Source of the DNA: Philonthus cognatus
Taxonomy: Eukaryota; Arthropoda; Insecta; Coleoptera; Staphylinidae
Length of the DNA: 64,000 nt
Direction: 5' to 3'
Assembly (NCBI GenBank): GCA_932526585.2
Contig: OW052252.1
Span: forward strand, 15,951,001-16,015,000
The position numbers and the translations under genes are program-made. Position 1 is the first letter of the stretch; the number at the start of each line of letters is the position of its first letter. Positions 23,931-35,624 of the stretch are shown piece after piece. The notes under the pieces are model-generated. The model ran no database searches and was not told the DNA's origin. It was given only the letters and a program-made list of their open reading frames with translations.

Positions 23931-25160
23931 GCAATGTTGCATTTTCATATGTTGCTAACTTCACTGTGATGTGGTAATTTCGAGGTTATGTTACACCGTT
24001 TTAGTAATTTAGAGGTTATGGTATGTGGGATAAGGGGGAGTGCGCATTGCTGCACTGCACTTAGACTTCATTAGGCCTATTGTGCTTAGAGGTAATGGTG
24101 GTACACTGTTTTTGTTTCTGATTAGTACAAATGTGCTTCTTCTTCAATATTCTTCTTTTAGTTACGTAAAGTGTTTTCTATTAATTATTGTAGTCATTCC
24201 TTTCTTCACTTATTACGTTTATTATACTAGATGCTGAATTTTTTGATTGAAATTTACTTCTCACGAGTGTCTCCACTCCCAGACTAAGCATGAAGTAAAA
24301 TTTCGAGTTTAGAAAAGCCCCGCGTAGAAAATTTGTCGAGGGTCGCGCAGCGACCCGAGACAAATTTTCACGGGGCTTTTCTAAACTCGAAATTTTACTT
24401 CATGCGCCACGCGTACAAAACACTGATTTAAAGAAAAGTTAAAAATATATACTGGTGAGATATGATGGGTCAATATTTTCAAAATACAGCGAAAAAATGC
24501 AACAATTGCTGAATATTTAATAAATCGATCTACTGCTTTAAGTGAACGTGGCAACATTGCATTTTCATATGTTGCTAACTTCATTGTGATGTGGTAATTT
24601 CGAGGTTATGTTACACCGTTCTAGTAATTTAGAGGTTATCTGGTATAAGAGGGAGTGCGCATTGCTGCACTGCACTTAGACCTCATTAGGCCCATTGTGC
24701 TTAGAGGTTACGGTGGTACACTGTTTTTGTTTCTGATTAGTAAAAATGATCTTCTTCTTCAATATTCTTCTTTTAGTTACGTAAAGTGTTTTCTATTAAT
24801 TATTGTAGTCATTCCTTTCTTCACTTATTACGTTTATTATACTAGACGCTGAATTTTTTGATTGAAATTTACTTCACACGAGTGTCTCCACTCCCAGACT
24901 AAGCATGAAGTAAAATTTCGAGTTTAGAAAAGCCCCGCGTAGAAAATTTGTCGAGGGTCGCGCAGCGACCCGAGACAAATTTTCACGGGGCTTTTCTAAA
25001 CTCGAAATTTTACTTCATGCGCCACGCGTACAAAACACTGATTTAAAGAAAAGTTAAAAATATATACTGGTGAGATGTGATGGGTCAATATTTTCAAAAT
25101 ACAGCGAAAAAATGCAATAATTGCTGAATATTTAATAAATCGATCTACTACTTTAAAAAA
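23931..25160. repeat. Type B hairpin satellite, two 615-bp units
   Basis: The marker TGCGCATTGCTGCACTGCAC occurs at 24,041 and 24,656, giving a period of 615 bp. The hairpins are 24,288-24,405 and 24,903-25,020. In both, the outer stem is GCATGAAGTAAAATTTCGAG/CTCGAAATTTTACTTCATGC, with AAGT/ACTT where type A has AAGG/CCTT. The body differs from type A except for the flanks of the hairpin and the GAGGTTATG region. Confidence 0.92.
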
Positions 25161-25258
25161 ACCGCAAGTTCCGGTTTTTCAAAAATCACTTTTTGACGTC
25201 ATTAGGGAAAGTCAGCCGGCGCGTTTGTCTAATGACGTGATTTTTGAAAAATCGGGAC
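25161..25258. repeat. Foldback with GACGTCATTAG core
   Basis: CCGGTTTTTCAAAAATCAC pairs with GTGATTTTTGAAAAATCGG across about 85 bp, and GACGTCATTAGGGAAA is partly paired with TCTAATGACGTG. The same foldback follows the type B hairpin at about 12,990-13,075, so it is a fixed part of that family. Confidence 0.75.
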
Positions 25259-25625
25259 TTTAATTAGGAGCATAAAAATGGGAACCCCTAACAAAATCGA
25301 GTAGCCTTGGATGAAACCCAGCATTAAACTAGGTGTACCACGCTATTAATTTATTAGTTGTAAACTAACAATAGTAATGTACTAAACAGTTTTATTATTC
25401 CGAAAGTGTTAACATCCATGTTAAAGCTAACGTTTATTACTAAGGCTAATTGGTAGTGATTTGCAGTTGTACCCAACTCTTCAAGTAAATTTCAACTTAA
25501 AAAAATACAATTATTTAAAAAAGAAAAAGAGTATAAAAATTTACTTTGGTCTGTATAAAATACTAATAGTGGAATTGTCACGTGTGTTCATAGAATGCTA
25601 AGATTTACCTCCCCAGCGTCCGCAC
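25259..25625 (-). other. Probable 3' flank/UTR of the host-like exon
   Basis: AT-rich sequence downstream of the stop codon on the minus strand. No repeat-family match was noticed and no clear polyadenylation signal could be fixed. Confidence 0.35.
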
Positions 25626-26022
25626 TCATTTGCTCTGGTCGCTGCCGCCCGACTGCCTGTCGGAATGATCGGAATTGTTGTTGATCTTACTTATAATACT
25701 ATCCAGCTTCTCCTTCTTAATAATCGTAATATCCGGACAGTTGGCCAGCACCGAGTTGCTGCTGCGCTTCTTGTACTGGTGGTTGTCGGACGTGTTGCTC
25801 TCCCTCTCCTCCTCCGAATCGATCTCGTCGTAGGTGTCGCTGGTGCTGATGTGGCCCGTCGTCGAGGCCTCGCTGTCCAGCGACGACATCGAGATCAGGT
25901 AGTTGGACAGCGTCTGGGGCGTGACGTTCAGCTGTTCGGCCGCCCTGAACAGGGTGATCTCTTTCCGGCGCAGCTTGAAGAGGATGTCCGTGGGGCCCTG
26001 TTCCGTCCAGAAGTCGCGTACC
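25626..26022 (-). CDS. Host-like terminal exon with psq-type helix-turn-helix
   Basis: Read on the minus strand, TTTTACTAG at 26,023 is a 3' splice site followed by G-GTA-CGC-GAC, giving VRDFWTEQGPTDILFKL. The frame stays open to TGA at 25,626-25,628 (about 131 codons). The first ~40 residues (LRRKEITLFRAAEQLNV then TPQTLSNYL) resemble a pipsqueak-type DNA-binding helix-turn-helix. The rest is acidic and Ser-rich with KRSS and IIKKEKLD segments, as in transcription-factor tails. GC-rich third positions set it apart from everything around it, a sign of selected coding sequence. No transposon motif is present. The upstream exons are not in the window or not recognised, so the gene identity is unknown. 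If the acceptor is not used, an ATG at 26,048 would allow a 140-residue product. Confidence 0.6.
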
Positions 26023-26048
26023 CTAGTAAAAGGTGGCATTCTGTTCAC

Positions 26049-26559
26049 GTTACCATAAAAAAATATCGTGAAATCGGTTAGTAATGGAAATGAGTGAGGT
26101 TTTTTTCTAATAATACGGATGAGACACAGATATTAATTTTTGATAAATTGTGATTTTCATTAGTAGAAAATTAGTTTGTGAATCGTGAATAAAATGCTGC
26201 TTATTTTAATAGAGAAAATAGAGACGAAATACAAATATCAATTTTGGTATACACTTTTAATTTAATCCACTTCTACGTAACCTTTATGGCACACATTAAT
26301 TGTGTATTGTGAACGGTAAAAAAGTGACCGATGAGAAGTTGACCATAGATTTCCAGCCACGAAACCGGCGCCTCCACCATTTATAAAACTATAATTTTAC
26401 CAACGTATTACAACGAATACAATAAAATTTCATAGAAACAATTGATAATTTAATTAAATGTAATGCTGAGATAGCTCTTACAACTTTTAAAAGTTATGAT
26501 TTAGCATCTGGCATTAAAATTTGTATCTGTGATAAAAGAGGACATTTCAAACATTTTAA
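26049..26559. other. Probable intron of the host-like gene, no repeat recognised
   Basis: AT-rich, no conserved motif. If the acceptor at 26,023 is real, this stretch and perhaps the minisatellite beyond it are intronic. Confidence 0.4.
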
Positions 26560-29500
26560 AAATGCTATTTGGGGAGGTTTAGAAACGATTTTAATAGCCA
26601 CAAATGTCCTCAGTAGTGTTATTACCAATATAAAACAATAATTGGAGGACCATCTTTCTTCATTTTTTTTAAACTATTTTTTTTCCAAACCGCTCATCTG
26701 AAGACATGGCTTATTTTTCGAAAATAAATAAAAGTTGATGTTCTCTATAGTATTAGTAACCATATTAAATAACAATTGGAGGACCATCTTTCTTCAATTT
26801 TTGTTTAAACAATTTTTTCCAAACCGCTCACCTGAAGACATGGCTAATTTTTCGAAAAATAAAAAGTTGGTGTTTGGGGCCTTTTAGAAATGATTTTGTT
26901 GGCCACAAATGTTCTCCATGGTATAAGTAACCACATTAAACAATAATTGGAGGACCATCTCTCTTCAATTTTTTTTAAACTACTTTTTTCCAAACCGCTC
27001 ATCTGAAGACATGGCTTATTTTTCGAAAAATAAACAGTTGGTGTTTGGGGCCTTTTAGAAATGATTTTGTTGGCCACAAATGTTCTCCATAGTATAAGTA
27101 ACCATATTAAACAACAATTGGAGGACCATCCTTCTTCAATTTTTTTTAAACTATTTTTTTCCAAACCGCTCATCTGAAGACATGGCTTATTTTTCGAAAA
27201 ATAAAAAGTTGGTGTTCTCTATAGTATTAGTAACCATATTAAACAATAATTGGAGGACCATCTCTCTTCAATTTTTTTTAACTATTTTTTTCCAAACCGC
27301 TCATCTGAAGACATGGCTTATTTTTCGAAAAATAAACAGTGGTGTTTGGGGTCTTTTAGAAATGATTTTGTTGGCCACAAATGTTCTCCATAGTATTAGT
27401 AACCATATTAAACAATAATTGGAGGACCATCTTTTTTCAATTTTTGGTAAACAATTTTTTCCAAACCGTTCATCTAAAGACATGGCTAATTTTTCGAAAA
27501 ATAAAAAGTTGGTGTTTGGTTCCTTTTAGAAATGATTTTGTTGGCCACAAATGTTCTCCATAGTATTAGTAACCATATTAAACAACAATTGGAGGACCAT
27601 CTTTCTTAAATTTTTTTTAAACAATTTTTTTCCAAACCGCTTATCTGAAGACATGGCTTATTTTTCGAATAATTAAAAGTTGGTGTTTGGGGCCTTTTAG
27701 AAATGATTTTGTTGGCCACAAATGTTCTCCATAGTATTAGTAACCACATTAAACAACAATTGGAGGACCATCTTTCTTCAATTTTTTTTAAACTATTTTT
27801 TCCAAACCGCTCATCTAAACACATGGCTTATTTTTCGAAAAATAAAAAGTTGGTGTTTGGGGCCTTTTAGAAATGATTTTGTTGGCCACAAATGTTCTCC
27901 ATGGTATTAGTAACCATATTAAACAATAATTGGAGGACCATCTTTCTTAAATTTTTTTTTAAACAATTTTTTTCCAAACCGCTCATCTGAAGACATGGCT
28001 TATTTTTCGAAAAATTAAAAGTTGGTGTTTGGGGCCTTCTAGAAATGATTTTGTTGGCCACAAATGTTCTCCATAGTATTAGTAACCATATTAAACAACA
28101 ATTGGAGGACCATCTTTCTTCAATTTTTTTTAAACAATTTTTTTCCAAACCGCTTATCTGAAGACATGGCTTATTTTTCGAATAATTAAAAGTTGGTGTT
28201 TGGGGCCTTTTAGAAATGATTTTGTTGGCCACAAATGTTCTCCATAGTATTAGTAACCACATTAAACAACAATTGGAGGACCATCTTTCTTCAATTTTTT
28301 TTAAACTATTTTTTCCAAACCGCTCATCTAAACACATGGCTTATTTTTCGAAAAATAAAAAGTTGGTGTTTGGGGCCTTTTAGAAATGATTTTGTTGGCC
28401 ACAAATGTTCTCCATGGTATTAGTAACCATATTAAACAATAATTGGAGGACCATCTTTCTTAAATTTTTTTTTAAACAATTTTTTTCCAAACCGCTCATC
28501 TGAAGACATGGCTTATTTTTCGAAAAATTAAAAGTTGGTGTTTGGGGCCTTCTAGAAATGATTTTGTTGGCCACAAATGTTCTCCATAGTATTAGTAACC
28601 ATATTAAACAACAATTGGAGGACCATCTTTCTTCAATTTTTTTTAAACAATTTTTTTCCAAACCGCTTATCTGAAGACATGGCTTATTTTTCGAATAATT
28701 AAAAGTTGGTGTTTGGGGCCTTTTAGAAATGATTTTGTTGGCCACAAATGTTCTCCATAGTATTAGTAACCACATTAAACAACAATTGGAGGACCATCTT
28801 TCTTCAATTTTTTTTAAACTATTTTTTCCAAACCGCTCATCTAAACACATGGCTTATTTTTCGAAAAATAAAAAGTTGGTGTTTGGGGCCTTTTAAAAAT
28901 GATTTTGTTGGCCACAAATGTTCTCCATGGTATTAGTAACCATATTAAACAATAATTGGAGGACCATCTTTCTTAAATTTTTTTTTAAACAATTTTTTTC
29001 CAAACCGCTCATCTGAAGACATGGCTTATTTTTCGAAAAATTAAAAGTTGGTGTTTGGGGCCTTCTAGAAATGATTTTGTTGGCCACAAATGTTCTCCAT
29101 AGTATAAGTAACCATATTAAACAACAATTGGAGGACCATCTTTCTTCAATTTTTTTTAAACTATTTTTTTCCAAACCGCTCATCTGAAGACATGGCTTAT
29201 TTTTCGAAAAATAAAAAGTTGGTGTTTGGGGCCTTTTAGAAATGATTTTGTTGGCCACAAATATTCTCCATAGTATTAGTAACCATATTAAACAACAATT
29301 GAAGGACCATCTTTCTTAATTTTTTTTTAAACAATTTTTTTCCAAACCGCTCATCTGAAGACATGGCTTGTTTTTCGAAAAATTAAAAGTTGGTGTTTGG
29401 GGCCTTTTAGAAATGATTTTGTTGGCCACAAATGTTCTCCATAGTATTAGTAACCATATTAAACAATAATTGGGGGACCATCTTTCTTCAATTTTTGTTT

Positions 29501-30792
29501 AAACAATTTTTTCCAAACCGCTCACCTGAAGACATGGCTAATTTTTCGAAAAATAAAAAGTTAGTGTTTGGGGCCTTTTAGAAATGATTTTGTTGGCCAC
29601 AAATGTTCTCCATAGTGTTAGTAACCTTATTAAACAATAATTGGAGGACCATCTTTCTTCAATTTTTGTTTAAACAATTTTTTCAAAACCGCTCACCTGA
29701 AGACATGGCTAATTTTTCGAAAAATAAAAAGTTAGTGTTTGGAGCCTTTTAGAAATGATTTTGTTGGCCACAAATGTTCTCCATAGTATTAGTAACCTTA
29801 TTAAACAATAATTGGAGGACCACCTTTCTTCAATTTTTGTTTAAACAATTTTTTCCAAACCGCTCATCTGAAGACATGGCTAATTTTTCGAAAAATAAAA
29901 AGTTGGTGTTTGGGGCCTTTCAGAAATGATTTTGTTGGCCACACATGTTCTCCATAGTATTAGTAACCATATTAAACAACAATTGGAGGACCATCTTTCT
30001 TCAGTTTTTTTTAAATTATTTTTTTCCAAACCGCTCATCTGAAGACATGGCTTATTTTTCTAAAACTAAAAAGTTGGTGTTTGGGGCCTTTTAGAAATGA
30101 TTTTGTTGGCCACAAATGTTTTCCATAGTATTAGTAACCATATTGAACAGCAATTGGAGGACCATCTTTCTTCAATTTTTTTTAAACAATTTTTTTCCAA
30201 ACCGCTCACCTAAAGACATCGCTTATTTTTCGAAAAATAAAAAGTAAAATAAAAGTTGATGTTCTCTATAGTATTAGTAACCATATTAAATAACAATTGG
30301 AGGACCATCTTTCTTCAATTTTTTTTAAACAATTTTTTCCAAACCGCTCACCTGAAGGCATGGCTAATTTTTCGAAAAATAAAAAGTTGGTGTTTGGGGC
30401 CTTTTAGAAATGATTTTGTTGGCCACAAATATTCTCCATAGTATTAGTAACCATATTAAACAACAATTGGAGGACCATCTTTATTCAATTTTTTTAAACT
30501 ATTTTTTTCCAAACCGCTTATCTGAAGACATGGCTTATTTTTCGATAAAGAAAAAGTTGTGTTTGGGGCCTTTTAGAAATGATTTTGTTGGCCACAAATG
30601 TTCTCCATAGTATTAGTAACCATATTAAACAACAATTGGAGGACCATCTTCAATTTTTTTAAACTATTTTTTTCCAAACCGCTCATCTGAAGACATGGCT
30701 TATTTTTCGAAAAATAAAAAGTTGGTGTTTGGGGTCTTTTAGAAATGATTTTGTTAGCCACAAATGTTCTCCATAGTATCAGTAACCACATT
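26560..30792. repeat. 171-bp minisatellite array with 513-bp higher-order units
   Basis: About 25 units share TTGGAGGACCATCTTTCTTC, CCAAACCGCTCATCTGAAG, GTTGGTGTTTGGGGCC and GATTTTGTTGGCCACAAATG. Units are about 171 bp; a few are ~135 bp and lack the GGGGCC-to-CACAAA segment. Between about 27,722 and 29,100 three-monomer blocks of 513 bp repeat almost without change (starts 27,722, 28,235 and 28,748), a higher-order structure. Open frames of up to 156 codons on either strand arise because the period is a multiple of three, and they show no protein motif. Confidence 0.93.
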
Positions 30793-31285
30793 ATACTAAA
30801 AACAAATTGGAGTTTAGTGGCGATCAGGAAACATTAGTTGCACTTCTGGTTGTTTACTTTCTTGAATACATATTTCAAGTCTTTAGTGGAAATAGGTGTA
30901 TAAGCGATCAACATGATTTGAGATATATCTACAAAAATAGGTCACAGCTGGTCAAATAAGGGGTCTTTTAAGCGTGAAATGACCCTTCCTGAAAACATTG
31001 GACCAACCATGTCCATTGACCATTGTTGACTAGTCTCCACTGATGTGGCAATTGTGATTTCTTTTTGGCGATTCCTTAATTCAGTTATCTTTTCATACAA
31101 GGGGGAAGTCGTAATAATTGATCGTCGGATGTTAGAACGTATTGGTGGAATACAAACGTGATTTTCAGCAAAGGTTTGAACACTGCATTGAAGAAAGTGG
31201 ACACCACTAGCCGTCATATGTTTTATTTTCTTATGGCATGTGATTACCAAGATTTTGGATATTAAAATATGTGGCTTGATAATTT
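30793..31285. other. Unique spacer between the two minisatellite blocks
   Basis: About 490 bp unlike the repeat. Minus-strand frames run through it without a recognised domain. The forward reading contains a stretch weakly like a retroviral-type RNase H connection (VALLVVYFLEYIFQVFSG), not strong enough to call. Confidence 0.4.
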
Positions 31286-32040
31286 TGGAAATAAAATGTT
31301 TAAAAAAAATTGAAGAAAGATGGTCCTCCAATTGTTGTTTAATATGCTTAGTAATACTATGGAGAACATTTGTGGCCAACAAAATCATTTCTAAAAGGCC
31401 CCAAACACCAACTTTTTATTTTTCGAAAAATAAGCCATGTCTTCAGGTGAGCGGTTTGGAAAAAAAATGTTTAAAAAAAATGAAGAAAGATGGTCCTCCA
31501 ATTGTTATTTAATATAGTTACTAATACTATGGAGCACATTTGTGGCCAACAAAATCATTTCTAAAAGGCCCCAAACACCAACTTTTTATTTTTCGAAAAA
31601 TAAGCCATGTCTTCAGGTGAGCGGTTTGGAAAAAAAATGTTTAAAAAAAATGAAGAAAGATGGTCCTCTAATTGTTATTTAATACTATGGACAACATTTG
31701 TGGCCAACAAAATCATTTCTAAAAGGCCCCAAACACCAACTTTTTATTTTTCGAAAAATAAATAAGCCATGTCATCAGGTGAGCGGTATGGAAAAAAATA
31801 AAAAAAAAATTAAGAAAGATGGTCCTCCAATTGTTATTAAGTATTGTTACTAATACTATAGAGAACATTTGTGGCCAACAAAATCATTTCTAAAAGGCCC
31901 CAAACACCAGCTTTTTATTTTTCGAAAAATTAGCCATGTCTTCAGGTGAGCGGTTTGGAAAAAAATTGTTTAAAAAAAATTGAAGAAAGATGGTCCTCCA
32001 ATTGTTGTTTAATATTGTTACTAATACCATGAAGAACATT
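31286..32040. repeat. Inverted block of the 171-bp minisatellite
   Basis: Five units in the opposite orientation (GAAGAAAGATGGTCCTCCAA and CATGTCTTCAGGTGAGCGG), at about 31,318, 31,490, 31,662, 31,820 and 31,990. With the forward block this makes a large inverted arrangement around a 0.49-kb spacer. Confidence 0.93.
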
Positions 32041-32588
32041 TGTGCGTTAAGCAACTCATTCATCGGCAATAAAAACATCAGTAGGAAAACAAAAATGACA
32101 GTATACAAAACAGTATTCAGACCAATACTAACCTATGGGAGCGAATCATGGGTTCTTACAAACAAACAGAAAAGTAAGATACAGGCCGTTGATATGAAGT
32201 TCCTGAGAAGAGTGAAAGGTATAACCAGGAGAAACAGAATTAGAAATGAGGCAGTCCGAGAAGAACTAGGGGTACCATCTATAGCAGATAACATAGAATT
32301 GAACCAACTCAAATGGTTTGGACATTTATGCAGGATGAGTGATGGAAGATAGGTGAAAAACATTTGGTAGGCGAAGGCTGGAATAAAGAAAAAGAGAGGA
32401 TGACCAACAAAAACCTGGAACGACCAAACGACAGCAATCCTGAAGAAAAGAAATGTAAAATGGAATGAAGCGGAGAAGATGGCAAGAAATAAAGGAGGGT
32501 GGTCCAAATTTGTGTACGCAGGAGATAAATAGAAAAAAAAATACGAAAATACAAGCCTTACACCTAAGGGTAGACAAGGCAAAAGATT
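32041..32588 (+). pseudogene. 3' end of an RTE-type non-LTR retrotransposon
   Basis: The translation contains TVYKTVFRPILTYGSESW, KIQAVDMKFLRRVKGITR, RNRIRNEAVREELGVP and NQLKWFGHLCRM. This is the conserved C-terminal part after the reverse-transcriptase core, typical of RTE-type elements. Stops follow at 32,350 and beyond, with the reading still recognisable to about 32,530. The 5' side is truncated exactly at the minisatellite, whose last unit is fused in frame to it. A simple-repeat tail follows, as expected for a non-LTR 3' end. Confidence 0.75.
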
Positions 32589-32661
32589 ATATATATATAT
32601 ATATATATATATTTCTTTTATATATATATATATATTTCTTTTATATATATATATATATATT

Positions 32662-32713
<52 letters not shown>
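32589..32713. repeat. (TA)n tail with TTTCTTTTA interruptions
   Basis: Alternating TA with three regularly spaced TATTTCTTTTATATA interruptions. It begins at the end of the RTE-type fragment, so it is probably that element's expanded 3' tail. Confidence 0.9.
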
Positions 32714-32718
<5 letters not shown>

Positions 32719-34094
32719 CAGTCTGTTTGATTTATTGTGACACAGCACATATGTCCGTTATTAGTACAGATAGAAAAAAAAGTTAAAGACAATAGTTTTA
32801 GTATTTTTCATGATCTATTCAGTAGCATTGTCAGAAAAACAATTGAAAATCAAATAAACACGTGAAAGCTATTAGCTTCATTTTCTTTAATGGAACACCC
32901 TGTATATTTTGTTTATTATATAAATATTTTTTTTTTTTGTGGGGAAATAGCAAAATTTTATAAGAGACAAAAAATACGTAAAATTGAATGATCTTGCAGA
33001 AAAAAAGTATTCCTTATGATTTGACCTGTTGAATAAAAGGATTTAGGTATCTTAAGAAGTCGATGGTCCTAGTTTGACCACTTACTTTAAACGTAGGATA
33101 AAGAAACATATCGCAAAAAGTGCATGGTATCAATGTAATTAAATGTGCCAAATTAGGTTTTCTTACCTAATTCCTAAATAAAAATATTTGAAAAATAATG
33201 AAAAAAAATAATATCTTTGAGGCCTAGTAGATGGCTTAGGAACCACTTTTGGATAGAGATAAGTTTAGTTAAATCGTCTTATTTTGTTTCAGAGAATATG
33301 TGGTAGAGCGTTGTACAGACCATTCGGGGACACCCTGTATATATATATTTTCAAAATGAGTTCGGTGTAAACTCAATCCGCAAGTTAAGGCTACATACGA
33401 ATTCTTGTTAGTTATTATATTTGTGTAAATTCGGGCGTATTGTATTTTAACTATCGTTGTTGAATAAATCAAAGTGTTAAACATTATTTATGATAAATTA
33501 ATTATCGTCCGCTCCCTGCTCGAAAATTACATTATAATTAATAAATAAATAGCTTAAAAACATTCCCTTTGTGAAATGTTCATACATCAATCAAAGCGCA
33601 ATTTTTTACGCGTTCTACAACTAAGTATTGGCAATTTCATTCATACATTACATTATTTCTATAAGAACCATTTTTCGTAATTAAATTTTAAAATATCCCA
33701 TTCAAACTTTGCTTCCGTAATCGAAAAACACCGCATCCTATTTTTTGGAACGATACCGAGACCGTTAACGGTTTTCGACGTAGAAAGTAACCGGCGATTT
33801 CCTCAAAATAATCGGAGTCAGCGTTTCCTGCCGTGAACAGAAGCGCGGAGGCAGAATTTCGAAAAAAAAAACTTGTTTCGCATTTCGCGCGAATTGTCAA
33901 CGGTCTCGCGTTACGCAATCTTATCAATTCACAAAATATGTAGGTATACTGGAAAAAAAGCATTGTGTATACAGAAAATGTTGATATAATACGTAACTAG
34001 ATATTTATCTATGTAAACAGCGGCTGATTAAATTATAAAATGTAGAGTTTTAAAAAATGAAAATTAACTGCAGTTTTGTTAATGAGGTTAATTA
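32714..34094. other. Intergenic, two CACCCTGTATA motifs, no gene
   Basis: No coding region was recognised. AACACCCTGTATATTTTG (about 32,894) and GACACCCTGTATATATAT (about 33,342) resemble the ends of a common insect repeat whose termini read ACAGGGTG, but no paired opposite end was found here. Confidence 0.5.
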
Positions 34095-34102
34095 GTGTAG
34101 TC

Positions 34103-34338
34103 GAAGGCCGTAGCCAGGGGGGTATATGGAAGTTCAAACGCCCCCGAAATGTTTAGGATGTTAATTAATGTATTTAAAAGCGACCCTAAAAGAGCAATCA
34201 ATATTTTTACCATAATATATAAAATTACCAAAATGTTATTCGTGAAAATGTAAACCATGTCTTAATTCATAACACAACTTAAGACAATATTTTTACCAGT
34301 AAAACCCACCCCCGATTTTCTTTCTAGCTACGGCCTTG
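34103..34338. mobile_element. hAT-type MITE with AAGGCCGTAGC ends, copy 2
   Basis: The ends GAAGGCCGTAGCCAGG and CTAGCTACGGCCTTG are inverted. Flanks GTGTAGTC (34,095-34,102) and GTGTAGCC (34,339-34,346) are an 8-bp duplication with one difference. It is related in ends and in the ATATTTTTACCAGTAAA segment to the copy at 2,858-3,053. Confidence 0.8.
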
Positions 34339-34384
34339 GTGTAGCCTTATTAATAGAACTGCCGCTAATATTATTATAGCTTAA

Positions 34385-34545
34385 GGGCCGTGATATTCAC
34401 CTTCTAATAAAGCTCCTAGTAGTTAATAGGAACATTCGGCGTTTGGGGCACATGCCTACGGCGTCGTGCCCCAAACTTGCCTTTGTTAGATATTGTCATA
34501 TTATCCACTAGTAGGAACTTTATTAGAAGGTGGATATCACGGTCC
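34385..34545. mobile_element. Harbinger-like MITE with TAA duplication
   Basis: The ends GGGCCGTGATATTCACCTTC and GAAGGTGGATATCACGGTCC are inverted over ~34 bp. TAA flanks both sides (34,382-34,384 and 34,546-34,548), and a 3-bp TWA duplication is the PIF/Harbinger signature. The interior has its own hairpin, TTTGGGGCAC/GTGCCCCAAA. The right duplication is overlapped by the 8-bp duplication of the next element. Confidence 0.75.
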
Positions 34546-34831
34546 TAACACCAGGGTTGTTATGTTTAAAACACTTTGTTTTAAAACAGTGTTTTAAACA
34601 TGTTTAAAAACAGCCGTCGTGTTTTAAACGGTTTTGTTTTAAACATGTTTTAAATCCTAAATTTGTGTAAAAAAACGTTTTTTTATTATCTTAAATTTGC
34701 TAAATTATATTTTATACTACAGGGTGGCGCAAAACTACCGATATCGTTTAAATGTTTAATAACTTTTTAAATTTATTTATATTTTTTATTTTTATTTCTG
34801 AATTTTTTGAAGAAAACTTGGGGAATTTGAA

Positions 34832-35624
34832 ATGGAACAGTACACAACAGAACAGCGATCAAAAATTGTTGAATTTTATTTTGAAAATCAACGGTCAATT
34901 GTTTTGACGCAGCGTGCTTATCGTCGTTTTTTTAATGTGCGTACTGGACCTTCAGCATCAACAATAAACCGCCTGGTTGCAAATTTTCGACAACATGGTA
35001 CGGTTAGACACCTTCCATGTACCGGAAGACCACGTACGGTCCACACGGAAAAAAAATATCCAACGTGTTGTGGATGGTGTGCAGGACAGTCCAGAAACAT
35101 CAAGGATTTTGGCCACATTGCACATGTTCTCTAATAAGGTTTAGCTTGTGCAAGAATTGAAGCCGATAGACTACCAACAACGGCTTGTTTATGACATTTT
35201 ATTCCGACATAAAGCAGAAGAAAATCGCGATTTCATTAACAATTTGATAATGAGCGATGAAGCCCATGTCCAATTGAATGGTTTCGTAAACAAGCAAAAT
35301 TGCAAGATATGGGCTACGGAGAATCCAAGAACAGTTCATCAGCGACAATTACACCCACTTAAGTGTACTGTTTGGTGCGGTGTATCGTCTGAAAGGATCA
35401 TTGGTCCATATTTCTTTAAAAATGCACATGGCGCCTCAGTTACAGTTAATGGTGCTGAATATCGAACGATGCTGGACAATTTTTTAATGCCAGCTGTAGA
35501 AAACCATCCACAGTTATCGAAGTCCAAAGTACCTGAAACGGATGCGGCACCCAAAAATGTACAGAACGTTCGTCGCTCGAACCGTCTTAGTCACCTGAAA
35601 AGTGTCAATTACAGCTATTCTTAA
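34832..35624 (+). pseudogene. Tc1/mariner-superfamily transposase, internally deleted
   Basis: The ATG at 34,832 opens MEQYTTEQRSKIVEFYFENQ, then RAYRRFFNVRTGPSASTINR and GTVRHLPCTGRPR: helix-turn-helix plus a GRPR-type hook. A frameshift near 35,060-35,140 precedes QELKPIDYQQRLVYDILF, MSDEAHVQLNGFVNKQNC (first catalytic Asp in SDEAH) and HPLKCTVWCGVSSERIIGP. After VTVNGAEYRTMLDNFLMP the second Asp box (QQDGA-type) and the third are missing, and the frame jumps to a basic tail ending at 35,624. CTACAGGGTGGCGCAAAAC at 34,720 may be the left terminus; no right partner was found. Inactive. Confidence 0.75.

Noticed and set aside
26844..30791. Repeated 60-156-codon frames on both strands with phrases such as NCCLIWLLILWRTFVANKII
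   Set aside because: The 171-bp period is a multiple of three, so any stop-free stretch repeats as a long frame. Indels between monomers break it freely, and no domain or codon bias is seen.
30793..31285. LTR-retrotransposon pol fragment (VALLVVYFLEYIFQVFSG on plus, SQQWSMDMVGP on minus)
   Set aside because: The two weak resemblances are on opposite strands and neither keeps the catalytic residues of its supposed domain.
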